A DNA stretch of 61,932 bases from Promethearchaeota archaeon (GTDB lineage Archaea; Asgardarchaeota; Lokiarchaeia; Sigynarchaeales; SOKP01): NCBI GenBank assembly GCA_004524515.1, contig SDNV01000003.1, positions 1 through 61,932 of the forward strand, read 5' to 3'. This document shows, in pieces, positions 27,463-36,978 of this stretch. Every line of letters begins with the position of its first letter. The first letter of the stretch is position 1. The notes below the pieces were generated by a model, which saw nothing but the letters and a program-made list of their open reading frames with translations, was not told the DNA's origin and made no database searches. A program made the position numbers and the translations under genes.

Positions 27463-28176
27463 TTAAAACTTTCTTTTATCAACATCGAGGTATAGCTCAT
27501 AAAAGGATTCTTCTTTTTTCTCAGAAATATGAACCTTCCCAACATTACATTTAATTTTCCTTCCTACTTCTTTCACCCAAAGTTCTTCAATTAATCCTGC
27601 GATAATGTAAGCATGAAGTAAAAAATCATCTGTTGTTTGTAAAAATTCTGAATTTGAGAATTTAAGTATAGTTCTTGTATTATTTTCATCGAGATTTTGA
27701 ACTGAAATATCAATTAATGGTTGAGCTACTTCATATGATGGATAAAACCTCCCAAATACTTCATAATATATTTTTATTAGACGATTCACCTTAAGTCCTT
27801 TTAATTCTTTAGAAATCATTGGTCCCAATGAAAAATCTATATATTCATAACAATTACGCCCTATCTCCTTAAAAATCTCTTCTGAATCTGGAAAATTGCG
27901 CTTTAATCCTGATAATAAGCCTTTATAATAGGCGATGGTAAATAATTTTGGGAAAGAAATTTCTTCTGCGTTAAAATATAATTTATATGCACCCACTTTC
28001 CTGCTGAATATTTTTTTCTTGAGTCCTAAAATCGAAACATATTTAGAAACGGTATTCCTTGAAAAATCCGTATCTTCCGCAATATCCGTGATAGTGACTC
28101 CATCAGTTTTTTTTTTAATATATTCAAGAATTTCAGCTTCATAATCTACATTTTCTTTTGGAATAGTAATTTTCAC
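27463..28176 (-). CDS. Winged-helix regulator, paralog 3 of 3
   Basis: It shares the architecture of the other two: helix-turn-helix VTITDIAEDTDFSRNTVSKYVSIL, wing KIFSRKVGAYKLYF, then the C-terminal domain with YIDFSLGP and the Cys in IKCNVGKVH. It converges on the CD36-like gene from the right. The start is GTG 28176 with CAGGTG overlapping it. About 260 bases without a gene separate it from the CD36-like stop. Confidence 0.7.
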   Translation of the reverse strand: MKITIPKENVDYEAEILEYIKKKTDGVTITDIAEDTDFSRNTVSKYVSILGLKKKIFSRKVGAYKLYFNAEEISFPKLFTIAYYKGLLSGLKRNFPDSEEIFKEIGRNCYEYIDFSLGPMISKELKGLKVNRLIKIYYEVFGRFYPSYEVAQPLIDISVQNLDENNTRTILKFSNSEFLQTTDDFLLHAYIIAGLIEELWVKEVGRKIKCNVGKVHISEKKEESFYELYLDVDKRKF

Positions 28177-28311
28177 CTGAAATTTAGATCAAGATTCTCG
28201 CTTTATAATTATATCTGCGAAAAGAATAGATATTAATTTTTTTCATTATAGTGTAATTTTTAATAAAATAATAATCTTATCCGTCTAATCTGTTAAAAAT
28301 ACTTAAATAAT

Positions 28312-29388
28312 TTAAAATACAGAAATATTTGCATAGATAAGTATTATTATAAGAACTGGTCCAATAATAAATGGATTTAAATAATTATCCTGTAAATTTA
28401 TTTTGCTCGTGATGAGATCTATGAAAACAAATACAACTGAGAGAATTAAAGCAATGAATAAGGTTAATTCAAAACTCCAGTTTGATAACTGAAAAAAATT
28501 TGAAAAAACTACAGCAAATACTGTACAAATAAAAGTAAAAATAAATCCGCTAATATATCCTTCAATAGATTTATTGGTGCTTTTTGGAAAACGATGTTTT
28601 TTCTCTCCAGTTAATATTCCTACCATAGATGCCATGGCATCAGCTACAGATGTAATAAGAAGAACGATAAAAAATATTGGAAAACTAAAAAATATAAATG
28701 GTCCAAAAGAGAAAACCATTACAGATGTGCTTGAAAAAGAATCCAATTCTTCAGGAGTTAAACCTGATTTACACATTTTTATTGCAGTTGGAGGCATATA
28801 GCTAAAATCAAATAAGCGAATTAAATCTTGAGCGATAAAAGTTAATGCAAAATCAACACCAATAATAATTACAATAAACATGGCATAATCGCTCCAGGAA
28901 TTTCCTAATAATCCAAAAAAGAAATAATATACAATGATAACACATACACCAACAACTGCTCCAGGAAGAATGTGGGTGATTCTTCTTTTTAATTGACTTT
29001 TTTCGTTATAATCTTTTAAGAATTCCTTACAAAAAACCTCATAATTATTCTGATCGATCAAAAGATCCGGATTTCTAATCGTTCTTATTTTAGCGGAAAT
29101 CCCCCATAATGAAACACATATCATTACTCCAACAATAAAAATATTTCCTAAAAGGGTTAATTCATCCACTGCATTAGGAAGTATAATTCCATTTTTATTT
29201 TTACCAAATCTTAATATTAAAAAAGGATAATAAATAGCAAAGGCGAAGGTTAATATAGTATAAATTATCTCGTTAATCTTCTTATAACTCTTTTTTTCAG
29301 AGTCCCATGTTTTTATTATATGGATCAACATTATAAAACCAAATATAAGAAATAGGATTATGACGGGTAAATATGAGAAAATATCCAT
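28312..29388 (-). CDS. Dolichol/phytol kinase-like multi-spanning membrane protein
   Basis: About ten hydrophobic segments are present. RRITHILPGAVVG (~135-147) and SVADAMASMVGILTGEKK...KSIEGYISG (~245-282) correspond to the CTP-binding region shared by dolichol kinase (Sec59), phytol kinase and CDP-diacylglycerol synthase. The likely reaction is CTP-dependent phosphorylation of a polyprenol, which feeds lipid-linked glycan assembly. A related protein is at 29772-30893. The N-terminal half is poorly conserved, so enzymatic identity is moderate. Confidence 0.65.
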   Translation of the reverse strand: MDIFSYLPVIILFLIFGFIMLIHIIKTWDSEKKSYKKINEIIYTILTFAFAIYYPFLILRFGKNKNGIILPNAVDELTLLGNIFIVGVMICVSLWGISAKIRTIRNPDLLIDQNNYEVFCKEFLKDYNEKSQLKRRITHILPGAVVGVCVIIVYYFFFGLLGNSWSDYAMFIVIIIGVDFALTFIAQDLIRLFDFSYMPPTAIKMCKSGLTPEELDSFSSTSVMVFSFGPFIFFSFPIFFIVLLITSVADAMASMVGILTGEKKHRFPKSTNKSIEGYISGFIFTFICTVFAVVFSNFFQLSNWSFELTLFIALILSVVFVFIDLITSKINLQDNYLNPFIIGPVLIIILIYANISVF

Positions 29389-29488
29389 TTTTTTAGGAAG
29401 GCTTTATTATTTTTTGATTACGTATTTTTTGTTTACCAATATTTTAATATTTATAAAAGTTGTTTTGAATATGATTAAGAATATTCTT

Positions 29489-29629
29489 TTACTTCTTGGT
29501 TCTCAACCATCCTTTATCAAAAATCCAATCTATATAATCTAAATCGATTTTTTTATCTTTAGAACCTAATTCTTTTTCATTCTTAATTTTGGATTCTTCT
29601 TGTTCTTTATTCGCTGTTTTTGATGTCAT
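29489..29629 (-). CDS. Small charged protein of 46 residues
   Basis: The chain MTSKTANKEQEESKIKNEKE is followed by a Lys/Asp-rich middle and a C-terminal LDYIDWIFDKGWLRTKK with three aromatic residues in a possible binding helix. AAGGA sits directly before the ATG. It lies between two dolichol-kinase-like genes on the same strand and might be a small accessory protein for them. The evidence is limited to an intact frame, sensible composition and position. Confidence 0.4.
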   Translation of the reverse strand: MTSKTANKEQEESKIKNEKELGSKDKKIDLDYIDWIFDKGWLRTKK

Positions 29630-29771
29630 TCCTTATCAGTTTATTTTTCCCCAATATTATTTCTTTTAAGCAATAGAGAATATTATACTCTCAAAATTAA
29701 TTATCAAATTAAAATGAGTCTAACTTTAAAAATATATGAAATTTGAATTTTCCTATTAATATAAGCTTTTT

Positions 29772-30893
29772 TTAAAAAAATTGTAAAATTATCGAGAAAT
29801 AATCTATGTCAAAAATATAACGAATAAAAATGTATGTGAGAGCGCATCCTATTGGAATTAACAAGTTATCTGATAAATTTATTGGTTTATTTGTTAATAA
29901 ATCTATAACCATGAATGTGAGAGCTAAAATCATTCCATATAACGGACCAATAAAAAGTACACTTATTAAGAAAGAGGTAATAGTACCTGCTGCTGTACCT
30001 TCATAGGTTTTCTTAGAATTCCATAAGATATGGCGTTTACCATATCTAATACCAATCTGACTGGTCATTAAATCTCCAATGGAACTCATCCCTAAAATGG
30101 CAAAAAAGACCATTGGGGGACATAGAAAGGCAGCAAACATTTGCCCTATTCCAAAATAAAGATAGGTACAGTATGTTTTCTTTTCTTCTTTAGATATTAT
30201 TAACCCTACTAAATTTAAAGGGAATGATATGTACTTTGTTTTACGGCTAAATTCATTTGCAAGCATTATTAGAGTTAAAATATAGAAAAAAAAGAAGAGC
30301 ACATAATAAAACCATTCAAGGCTGAACATAACATTCTCAATAGAGTTAGGTTTGGTTAATATTCTAAAATATAAATATAGCATATTGGTTATTTTAGGAT
30401 CAATAGTTATATTATTCCTTTCTTCATTTTGAGTATTGTCTTTGACAATATTATAACTTGAATACCAGACAACAAATAAACCAATAAAAATGATAACATG
30501 ATTTATTTTTCTAATAATATCAAATCTTACTTTGCTCATGTCTTTTAATTTCTTTTCCATTCTACTTTCTAATTCCGTGAAATCTTTATTATTTTTATTT
30601 AATCTAAAAAATCCCACTATTAATGTGGAAACAAAGATAGTGATTCCAATTAATAGTATGGGGATTAAAAGAGTAAAAGTAAAAAGGGGTAGTGTTTCCT
30701 GATGAAGATCTTCATCTTGGACCATTAATGTCAGAAATAAGAGTATATTTATAAAGACAAAAGATAAGGCTCCAAATCCTAAAATATTATTGAGGATATC
30801 AGATTTATATGAAAAATATAAAAATCCGAAAAGGATAATAAAATAAGAAAATAACAACAACAAAAACCATAAATAAAAAATGCTAATAAACAT
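29772..30893 (-). CDS. Dolichol kinase-like membrane protein, relative of the downstream gene
   Basis: It has nine to ten hydrophobic segments over 373 residues. KVRFDIIRKINHVIIFIG (~124-141) matches the first polyprenol-kinase motif and SIGDLMTSQIGIRYGKR...KKTYEGTAAG (~280-310) the CTP/Mg-binding motif, here with the canonical Gly-Asp and Lys-Thr that the neighbour has lost in part. It is therefore the better candidate for an active CTP-dependent polyprenol kinase. Both lie on one strand with only the 46-residue gene between. Confidence 0.68.
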   Translation of the reverse strand: MFISIFYLWFLLLLFSYFIILFGFLYFSYKSDILNNILGFGALSFVFINILLFLTLMVQDEDLHQETLPLFTFTLLIPILLIGITIFVSTLIVGFFRLNKNNKDFTELESRMEKKLKDMSKVRFDIIRKINHVIIFIGLFVVWYSSYNIVKDNTQNEERNNITIDPKITNMLYLYFRILTKPNSIENVMFSLEWFYYVLFFFFYILTLIMLANEFSRKTKYISFPLNLVGLIISKEEKKTYCTYLYFGIGQMFAAFLCPPMVFFAILGMSSIGDLMTSQIGIRYGKRHILWNSKKTYEGTAAGTITSFLISVLFIGPLYGMILALTFMVIDLLTNKPINLSDNLLIPIGCALTYIFIRYIFDIDYFSIILQFF

Positions 30894-31011
30894 TTGAAAA
30901 TTAACAGATTATTTAATTAATTGAGTACGTTTGAGATTAAAAGGTTAGAAATAATAAATAAAATTTACGATAAAAAATTCAGAAATAATAATTCTTATAA
31001 ACTAAAGAAAA

Positions 31012-31608
31012 ATGAAACCGATTGTTTTAGCATCAAAATCCATTGACCGGAAAAAAATCCTGAATCGAGCAAAAATTCCTTTCGAAATTTTGGTTACAAC
31101 TATTAATGAAGAAAGATTTAAAAACGAAATTTCTGATCCGGTTAAATTGGTTAAAAAGTTAGCTCAAGCAAAGGTCTTAAACGCTAAAGAAATGTTAGCT
31201 AATGAGGGTAATGATGCTATTATTATAGCCGCAGATACTATCGTCGAATTAAATGGTGAAATTATTGGGAAAGCTCGTGATAAAGAGCATGCTTTTTATA
31301 TTTTAAAAAAACTAGCAGGAAAAACTCATAATTTAATTACAGGAATAACAGTCACAGAAACCTACAATTCTAAACTCATAAAAGACTATGATTCTACCAA
31401 AGTAAAATTTTTAGATTTAACTGAGGATGAGATATGGGGGTACCTTGAGACAGAAGAATGGAAAGAAAGAGCTGGAGCCTATTCTATCAGAGAAAAAGCA
31501 AGTCTTTTTATTGAGTCAATACAAGGATCTCCCTCAAATGTGATAGGATTACCAATGAATAAAATTTTTAGGATTCTAAAAGAAGACTTTAATATAAATC
31601 TGTTATAA
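31012..31608 (+). CDS. maf: Maf-family nucleotide pyrophosphatase
   Basis: ASKSIDRKKILNRAKIPFEI is the Maf N-terminal signature (usually ASxSPRR), followed by IIAADTIVELNGEIIGKA and LAGKTHNLITGITV. Maf proteins hydrolyse dTTP, UTP or modified NTPs to monophosphates in nucleotide-pool cleaning. The length (198) is typical. The Pro-Arg of the usual motif is Ile-Asp here, which is a small deviation. Confidence 0.87.
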   Translation: MKPIVLASKSIDRKKILNRAKIPFEILVTTINEERFKNEISDPVKLVKKLAQAKVLNAKEMLANEGNDAIIIAADTIVELNGEIIGKARDKEHAFYILKKLAGKTHNLITGITVTETYNSKLIKDYDSTKVKFLDLTEDEIWGYLETEEWKERAGAYSIREKASLFIESIQGSPSNVIGLPMNKIFRILKEDFNINLL

Positions 31609-31643
31609 AATACATAATATTTCAATACAGATTATAAAAAATC

Positions 31644-32612
31644 TTAATTTTTTAGTGTTTCTATATTTATTTGAATTTGCTTGTAGATTTCAGGATAAAA
31701 CCTTTTAAATAACCTTAACCAATCAATTCCAATCATTCCTCCTGCAAGAATGCACAATAAATATCCTAAATGAACGATATATTCCTCATTTGCACTGAAG
31801 ATTTGAGTGGGTATAACTTCCATGCCATAAATGACCAAAGTTATAGAAAGAACAGTTAAGATAATCCCAAAAGGATACATTATAAGCTTAGGCAATTGAA
31901 AAAAATGCAAATCTTCTATATTTATGTTATTAAAAATTGGTACTCGTTTATTTAATTTATTTTTATTATATTTGGTCTTAATTTCAATAAATTTTAAATG
32001 AAGTATATCACGCCAATCTCGGAAGAAAAAGAAACTACCCAGATATAAAAATATATATGAGAAGATTTGGACAGATATCAATATAAAGCTTAATCTCCTG
32101 TAAAAAGGATGATTTAAATAAAGGAGAGATAAGCGTAAAATTAATAATAAAACTCCAATTATCAGAAAAAGAACTCCTACAAGTCCCTCGTGAATGTGGT
32201 ACTTCCCTAAAATCGTCGCAACTTCATATTTTGCGGTAATCTTTTTAATATAATAGATAATATACAATATTAATCCAGCAGCTATCATAGAAAATGAGAG
32301 GAGAGTCAATATTTCCCATATATCCCACAATAACCTTGAAGATGGAATTAATGCCATTACATATATTATAATCCAAGACACTATAACGAATATTAGAACG
32401 TATTTAAAAACTTGCTTATAATACTTAAAATTTAATAAAAAAATAAGTGAAATAAAAAACAGATTTAAAAATATAATGGTTAAAATCCTGCTGATTATTA
32501 TCTCTATAGAATAATAGAGATAAATTTTCTTAAAAGAGAAATAAAAAGACAGAGAAATATAACTTAAAATTAAAAATAAAATTATTAAGCTAATTCTGAA
32601 ATTTCTATTCAT
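31644..32612 (-). CDS. Multi-spanning membrane protein of unknown function
   Basis: Eight to nine hydrophobic helices fill the 322 residues. A cytoplasmic-looking basic loop (~205-235) splits the helices into two groups. A conserved-looking KYHIHEGLVGVLFL starts one helix and could bind a metal or cofactor. No transporter signature is seen. It is convergent with maf and has no operon partner. Confidence 0.6.
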   Translation of the reverse strand: MNRNFRISLIILFLILSYISLSFYFSFKKIYLYYSIEIIISRILTIIFLNLFFISLIFLLNFKYYKQVFKYVLIFVIVSWIIIYVMALIPSSRLLWDIWEILTLLSFSMIAAGLILYIIYYIKKITAKYEVATILGKYHIHEGLVGVLFLIIGVLLLILRLSLLYLNHPFYRRLSFILISVQIFSYIFLYLGSFFFFRDWRDILHLKFIEIKTKYNKNKLNKRVPIFNNINIEDLHFFQLPKLIMYPFGIILTVLSITLVIYGMEVIPTQIFSANEEYIVHLGYLLCILAGGMIGIDWLRLFKRFYPEIYKQIQINIETLKN

Positions 32613-32710
32613 TGTATATTCAAAATCAATTTAATATTATATCTAAAATTATTTAATAAAGTCTTATACTAGGGTATTTATAATTATAAAAAAAAATGAA
32701 AAATTAGTTT

Positions 32711-33445
32711 TTAACTTCTCTTAATTAACTTTTTTGCCATAACATCGGGTAAAAAAAATCCCAAATAATATTCAATTGAGCTAGATATTAGCAATAATCT
32801 TACAAGTACTAATTCTAAGGGAGTGAATGTTAAAACCGCATCTAATAAAGCTCCAATAGTAAAAGATATCATTCCAATTAAAAGAAATCGTCCTTTCCAT
32901 TGTACTGAAGGGTCTTCTGATTTCATTGATGTTTTAGCAAAGATAATTCCAGTAATTAAAACTACAAATATTCCAAAAACCCTAAATGCATTAGGAATAA
33001 TTGTATGACTACTATCAAACATACCCTCTAAAGTCCCGATCATTTCAGGAGCGATAATTAATGCTCCAATTAGAAAAATCTCATAAGGAATGCAAATCAA
33101 GGCAAAAATTATTGTTAATTTTTTCACAAGTCTCGGATATACTAAGGTACTAAACGAATAGATCCAACATATCAATGCAAGTGGAATAAAAGCATTTTCC
33201 ATAAAAAGATAGGGCACTAATTCTAGTCTATACCCGAATAGTATATACACTAAAAATGATAGAGAATTGCCTATCCATGGAGTTGAAATAGCCATCCATG
33301 CAAGTCCCACTGTAATCAATTCAGTGCGTCTATGTTCAAAATATTTGAACAAAATCCTTAAACCCACTAATAAAGATACTACTACAAATAAAGTTGTAAA
33401 AATTCCATGAAGTATATCTAATTCAGATAGTTCTTCTATCCCCAT
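32711..33445 (-). CDS. Seven-helix membrane protein of unknown function
   Basis: The 244 residues contain seven hydrophobic segments starting at ~12, with short loops and a basic C-terminus (KKLIKRS). AGGTGAT lies before the ATG, so the start is clear. The arrangement resembles seven-helix sensor-type domains common in Asgard archaea, but it lacks the retinal-binding Lys pattern of rhodopsins. The function is not assignable. Confidence 0.6.
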   Translation of the reverse strand: MGIEELSELDILHGIFTTLFVVVSLLVGLRILFKYFEHRRTELITVGLAWMAISTPWIGNSLSFLVYILFGYRLELVPYLFMENAFIPLALICWIYSFSTLVYPRLVKKLTIIFALICIPYEIFLIGALIIAPEMIGTLEGMFDSSHTIIPNAFRVFGIFVVLITGIIFAKTSMKSEDPSVQWKGRFLLIGMISFTIGALLDAVLTFTPLELVLVRLLLISSSIEYYLGFFLPDVMAKKLIKRS

Positions 33446-33558
33446 AATATCACCTAATTATTTACTAAATTATAATAGATAAACAATAATAATTATTGTA
33501 TTTAAAGATATATTTCAGAATTTATAACTTTAAATAACAAATTAGAACTGAATTAAAA

Positions 33559-34128
33559 ATGGGTCAAATTAAAATTTGCGTGGGTTCCCTTAATCCCACC
33601 AAAATAAATGCTGTTAAAATTGGATTTAGTAATTATTATGAAAATTGTGAGCTTTATAAAATAAAAGCAGATTCAAAAGTTCCAAATCAACCTATTGGTA
33701 TGGAATTTATTCTTACCGGAGCAAAAAATAGAGCAGAGAGTGCCTTAAATTATCTTATTAATAAAGATCTAACAGATAATGAGATTTTTGGAGTAGGGAT
33801 TGAGGCTGGTCTAGTTCATATACCCCTTGCTAAATCAAAATATATGGATTTTCAATTTTGTGTCATAATGGATGAGAATAGAGAGATTTCATTAGGTTCG
33901 GGAATTGCTTTTGAATATCCAAAGAGACTTATCGATGAGATCATTTCCAATAAAGAAAAAGAAATTGGTGAGGTTATGGGAAAACTTGCACATAATATGA
34001 ATCTGAAAAATGAAGCGGGTGCCATTAGTTTTTTAAGTAAAGGAATTATCTCAAGAACCGAGATTTTGTCTCAAGCTGTAATTTGTGCGTTATTACCTCG
34101 AATAAATCAAGAATTGTATAAGTTATGA
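33559..34128 (+). CDS. yjjX: Inosine/xanthosine triphosphatase, YjjX/DUF84 family
   Basis: KICVGSLNPTKINAVKIGF is the family N-terminal signature (VGSxNPxKxxAV), followed by PIGMEFILTGAKNRA and GVGIEAGLV. These enzymes remove inosine and xanthosine triphosphates from the nucleotide pool. At 189 residues it is of standard size. With maf it is the second nucleotide house-cleaning enzyme within 3 kb, though not in one operon. Confidence 0.85.
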   Translation: MGQIKICVGSLNPTKINAVKIGFSNYYENCELYKIKADSKVPNQPIGMEFILTGAKNRAESALNYLINKDLTDNEIFGVGIEAGLVHIPLAKSKYMDFQFCVIMDENREISLGSGIAFEYPKRLIDEIISNKEKEIGEVMGKLAHNMNLKNEAGAISFLSKGIISRTEILSQAVICALLPRINQELYKL

Positions 34129-34131
34129 ACT

Positions 34132-35001
34132 CTATTCCAAACTTTTGTGTATTTGTTTATTTTGTTTATACGCCTCCATAATTTCCTCATTTCGGGTTTG
34201 GATCATTCTCCTATAATACAGTTTTGTGTCGGTCAGAATATAAAAAACATCCTCCTTTATTGCTTCAAAGACAATATCCCCTACTTTATCAGGAGATTCT
34301 CCGCCCTCCCCTAATCCAAGTATTGCCTCCCAAATTGGTTTCAATTCAGGATGATCTAAATGTTCAGTAATATCATCACAAAATTCAGCCGGACGATTTC
34401 TCTCGCAATCAATAATTCTTGTTTTGACCATTCCAGGACAAAGAGCATGAACTTTAATTTTTGATTTTAATAGGGAAAGTTCCTTAGCTATGATTTCTGT
34501 AAGACCTATAACTCCATATTTTGTCACTATATACATTCCCTGTCCAATTTCATTCGCCATTAGACCAGAAAGAGATGCTGTATTTACGATATGACATTCA
34601 TTGTCTTGTTTGAGCATGATAGGAATAAAGGTTCGAACCCCATGAATTACTCCCCATAAATTTACATCCATAATCCATTTCCAATCGGAAAGGGAACATT
34701 CCCAAGTGATGCCATATGGAGAAGTGCCCGCATTATTAAATAGCAAATGTACTTCTCCAAACGCTTCAATTGTTTTTTGAGCTAATTTTTCAATGTCCTC
34801 TGCTTTCGAAACATCTGTCAAGACTGATAATACAGTTGCTCCAGAAGATTTAAGCTCTTTCTCGGTTTGAAATAATGCCTCTGCTTCTATATCGGCTAAT
34901 GCCACTTTCATTCCCTCCTTAACTGCCCTATTGGCAATTCCACGGCCAATACCACTGGCAGCACCCGTAATAACTGCCACTTTACCTTTAAAATCTTTCA
35001 T
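34132..35001 (-). CDS. Short-chain dehydrogenase/reductase
   Basis: TGAASGIG (12-19) binds the dinucleotide, NNAG is at 89-92, and the catalytic set is Ser143 or Ser145, Tyr157 and Lys161 (YxxxK). ADIE after strand 2 (Asp37) suggests NAD rather than NADP. The C-terminal extension (~240-289) is common in SDRs with bulky substrates. The substrate is unknown. AAGGAAGTG precedes the ATG. It ends four bases from yjjX. Confidence 0.87.
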   Translation of the reverse strand: MKDFKGKVAVITGAASGIGRGIANRAVKEGMKVALADIEAEALFQTEKELKSSGATVLSVLTDVSKAEDIEKLAQKTIEAFGEVHLLFNNAGTSPYGITWECSLSDWKWIMDVNLWGVIHGVRTFIPIMLKQDNECHIVNTASLSGLMANEIGQGMYIVTKYGVIGLTEIIAKELSLLKSKIKVHALCPGMVKTRIIDCERNRPAEFCDDITEHLDHPELKPIWEAILGLGEGGESPDKVGDIVFEAIKEDVFYILTDTKLYYRRMIQTRNEEIMEAYKQNKQIHKSLE

Positions 35002-35165
35002 ATTTATTACACTTCCTTTTTTATTTAGGTTTATGAAATTTAATTTTTTAATATTAATTATTTGTTAAATGCGAAAATTATTAAAATTGATTATAGATAA
35101 CTTTAAATTAGGATTGTGAAATTCTTTTATTTAATTTATCATTAATCTTTTCTATTTTTCCTTTC

Positions 35166-36401
35166 TTATCTTAACTTATCGATTTGCTCAGTTAATTTTT
35201 TAAGTACATCTGGATCTTTTTTATGTTGAAATCCCTCTTGCTCCATTAATTGTAAAATCGGTAAGACAGCATCCATATAAACATAATTTTTCTTTGAACC
35301 ATCATCTTCTTCTAAAATTTTGTTGAATTTTAGATAGAATTCGTGTTTTAAAGATTCCAGCTTATTATATTGATTTTCATTTAAAAATCGTAAATTAATT
35401 GAAAGTTTTATAAATAGATCAATGATTTTACTCACATTTTTTTTCCTCTTAGTTCCCATTAGAGAAGATAAAATTATGGGGGTGGTTGTCCGTCTTCCTC
35501 CCGGAAATTTATCAGTAAGGCTATTTAACATTTTACTGAATTGTTCATAAATCAAAATAGTGTATAATTTTCTATTTAGTTCCCCCCTTAAAGAAAAAAT
35601 TTCCTTACTTGATTTATTCTCCATATTACTAAAATCTATATCTTTCAAATTAGTATCTAAATCAAAATCGGTCGTATAGTATTTCTTCTTGATAGAACCT
35701 GGTTGTTTTTCTTTTTCCTTACTATAAGATTTAATAACTCCAGACTTTATTAGTGACCTGGTATAACGGGAAAGGGTGGCCTTGCTTTTATTTGTAAGAC
35801 TGGCAAGCTTATTTAATGTTAATTCGGAATACATATTCAGAGCCACTAAAATCTTTAAATTAATATCTTTTCCGAAAACTTCAAGCAAATCTAATTCATT
35901 AATTCTATGTATTAATTCTAAAATAGCTTTTTCGAAATTTTCTGTATTATTCATTGAACATTCTATATAAAAGCCTCCCTCCTCATCAAAAAAATCATTA
36001 ATAGCACTTCTATTAAATGAATCTAGATCATCAACCAAATCTATTTTGTTACCAACAAATAGGAATGGTATATTCGACTCTATTGCTTCTCGAATCATAC
36101 TTAGATATGCTGGTGCATAAATAAACGATTCTATTCTGGACCAATCGAAAATTATAATTGCTGCGTTTGTACCTTTTAGGTAATCTCTAAAAACAAATTC
36201 AAATCTTTCATCCCCTATGAAGTCCCAAAATTGTAATTTGTATTTCTTCTCATCAATAAGAACCTCATGCTCATAAAAATTTACTCCAATCGTTTCTGCG
36301 GTATCTTTTTGAGGTTTATGTTTTATAACTTTTTCAAGCAAGGTAGTCTTCCCAACCCCAGAGGCTCCAACCACTAAAATTTTAAAGGACAGTTTTGTCA
36401 T
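35166..36401 (-). CDS. Ras-like small GTPase fused to a winged-helix domain
   Basis: Residues 5-170 are a Rab/Ras-type GTPase: G1 GASGVGKT (12-19), G2 Thr37 in ETIGVNF, G3 WDFIGDERF (59-67, with Asp64 where Ras has the catalytic Gln), G4 NKID (118-121) and G5 ECS (147-149). Residues ~180-240 are a MarR/ArsR-like winged helix (LTLNKLASLTNKSKATLSRY). The rest is helical and charged. The fusion suggests nucleotide-controlled DNA binding. Loss of the catalytic Gln predicts slow intrinsic hydrolysis. A roadblock protein is encoded about 120 bases upstream on the same strand and may be its regulator. Confidence 0.85.
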   Translation of the reverse strand: MTKLSFKILVVGASGVGKTTLLEKVIKHKPQKDTAETIGVNFYEHEVLIDEKKYKLQFWDFIGDERFEFVFRDYLKGTNAAIIIFDWSRIESFIYAPAYLSMIREAIESNIPFLFVGNKIDLVDDLDSFNRSAINDFFDEEGGFYIECSMNNTENFEKAILELIHRINELDLLEVFGKDINLKILVALNMYSELTLNKLASLTNKSKATLSRYTRSLIKSGVIKSYSKEKEKQPGSIKKKYYTTDFDLDTNLKDIDFSNMENKSSKEIFSLRGELNRKLYTILIYEQFSKMLNSLTDKFPGGRRTTTPIILSSLMGTKRKKNVSKIIDLFIKLSINLRFLNENQYNKLESLKHEFYLKFNKILEEDDGSKKNYVYMDAVLPILQLMEQEGFQHKKDPDVLKKLTEQIDKLR

Positions 36402-36516
36402 TAATGTGTCTCTTATTTTATTTCAATTTTTTTTTAAGATCTCCTTAATTTCAAAGTTTTACAATTTATGCTAAAATTATATAGAATTCTTTTATTTCAT
36501 TTGATTACATTATTTG

Positions 36517-36933
36517 TTATACAAGCAAGGCAATTTTTTCACAAATTTGTTTACAGTTAAGAAAAATTAGACCAATGTTCACATTTTTAGTGGTGGAAAC
36601 AGTTAAAACTGCATTTTGACCTGCTGTTAAAACCAGTAAATTGCGATCAGAACATTGTATGCATATCTGTTCCAGGCAGCCCGCACGTAAATTTAAAGAA
36701 GCTCTTTCAGCCATACATAAAATTGTTGCAGTTAATGCTGCTAATTGGGTTTCATCAACATCATGTGGAAGTGCTGAAGCTAATGGTAGTCCTTCTTGAG
36801 ACAAAATAGCTGCTGCTCTCACTTCGGGCATAATATGTAATAATTCTTTCAAAATTTTTCGAAGTGATCCCAAAAATAATTCTTTATCATCTATTTCCTC
36901 TTCCTTTATTATTTTAAATGTTGATATAATCAT
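36517..36933 (-). CDS. Roadblock/LC7-domain protein
   Basis: The segment LRKILKELLHIMPEVRAAAILSQEGLPLASALP, then ATILCMAERASLNL and LLVLTAGQNAVLTVSTTKNVNIGLI, is the roadblock alpha-beta pattern of 138 residues. In bacteria such proteins (MglB) act as GAPs for Ras-like MglA, and in eukaryotes they sit in dynein and Ragulator. It lies directly upstream of the GTPase-winged-helix gene, so a functional pair is likely. Three Cys near the C-terminal half (ECIQCSD region and NCKQIC) are unusual but not explained. Confidence 0.82.
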   Translation of the reverse strand: MIISTFKIIKEEEIDDKELFLGSLRKILKELLHIMPEVRAAAILSQEGLPLASALPHDVDETQLAALTATILCMAERASLNLRAGCLEQICIQCSDRNLLVLTAGQNAVLTVSTTKNVNIGLIFLNCKQICEKIALLV

Positions 36934-36978
36934 TCACCATTGATTTTTTTTGCATTTATTTATTTAATTTCTAAATTT

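Noticed and set aside
34629..34645. tRNA T-loop-like GGTTCGAACCCC
   Set aside because: It lies inside the SDR coding region on the opposite strand and no acceptor, D- or anticodon stem fits around it.
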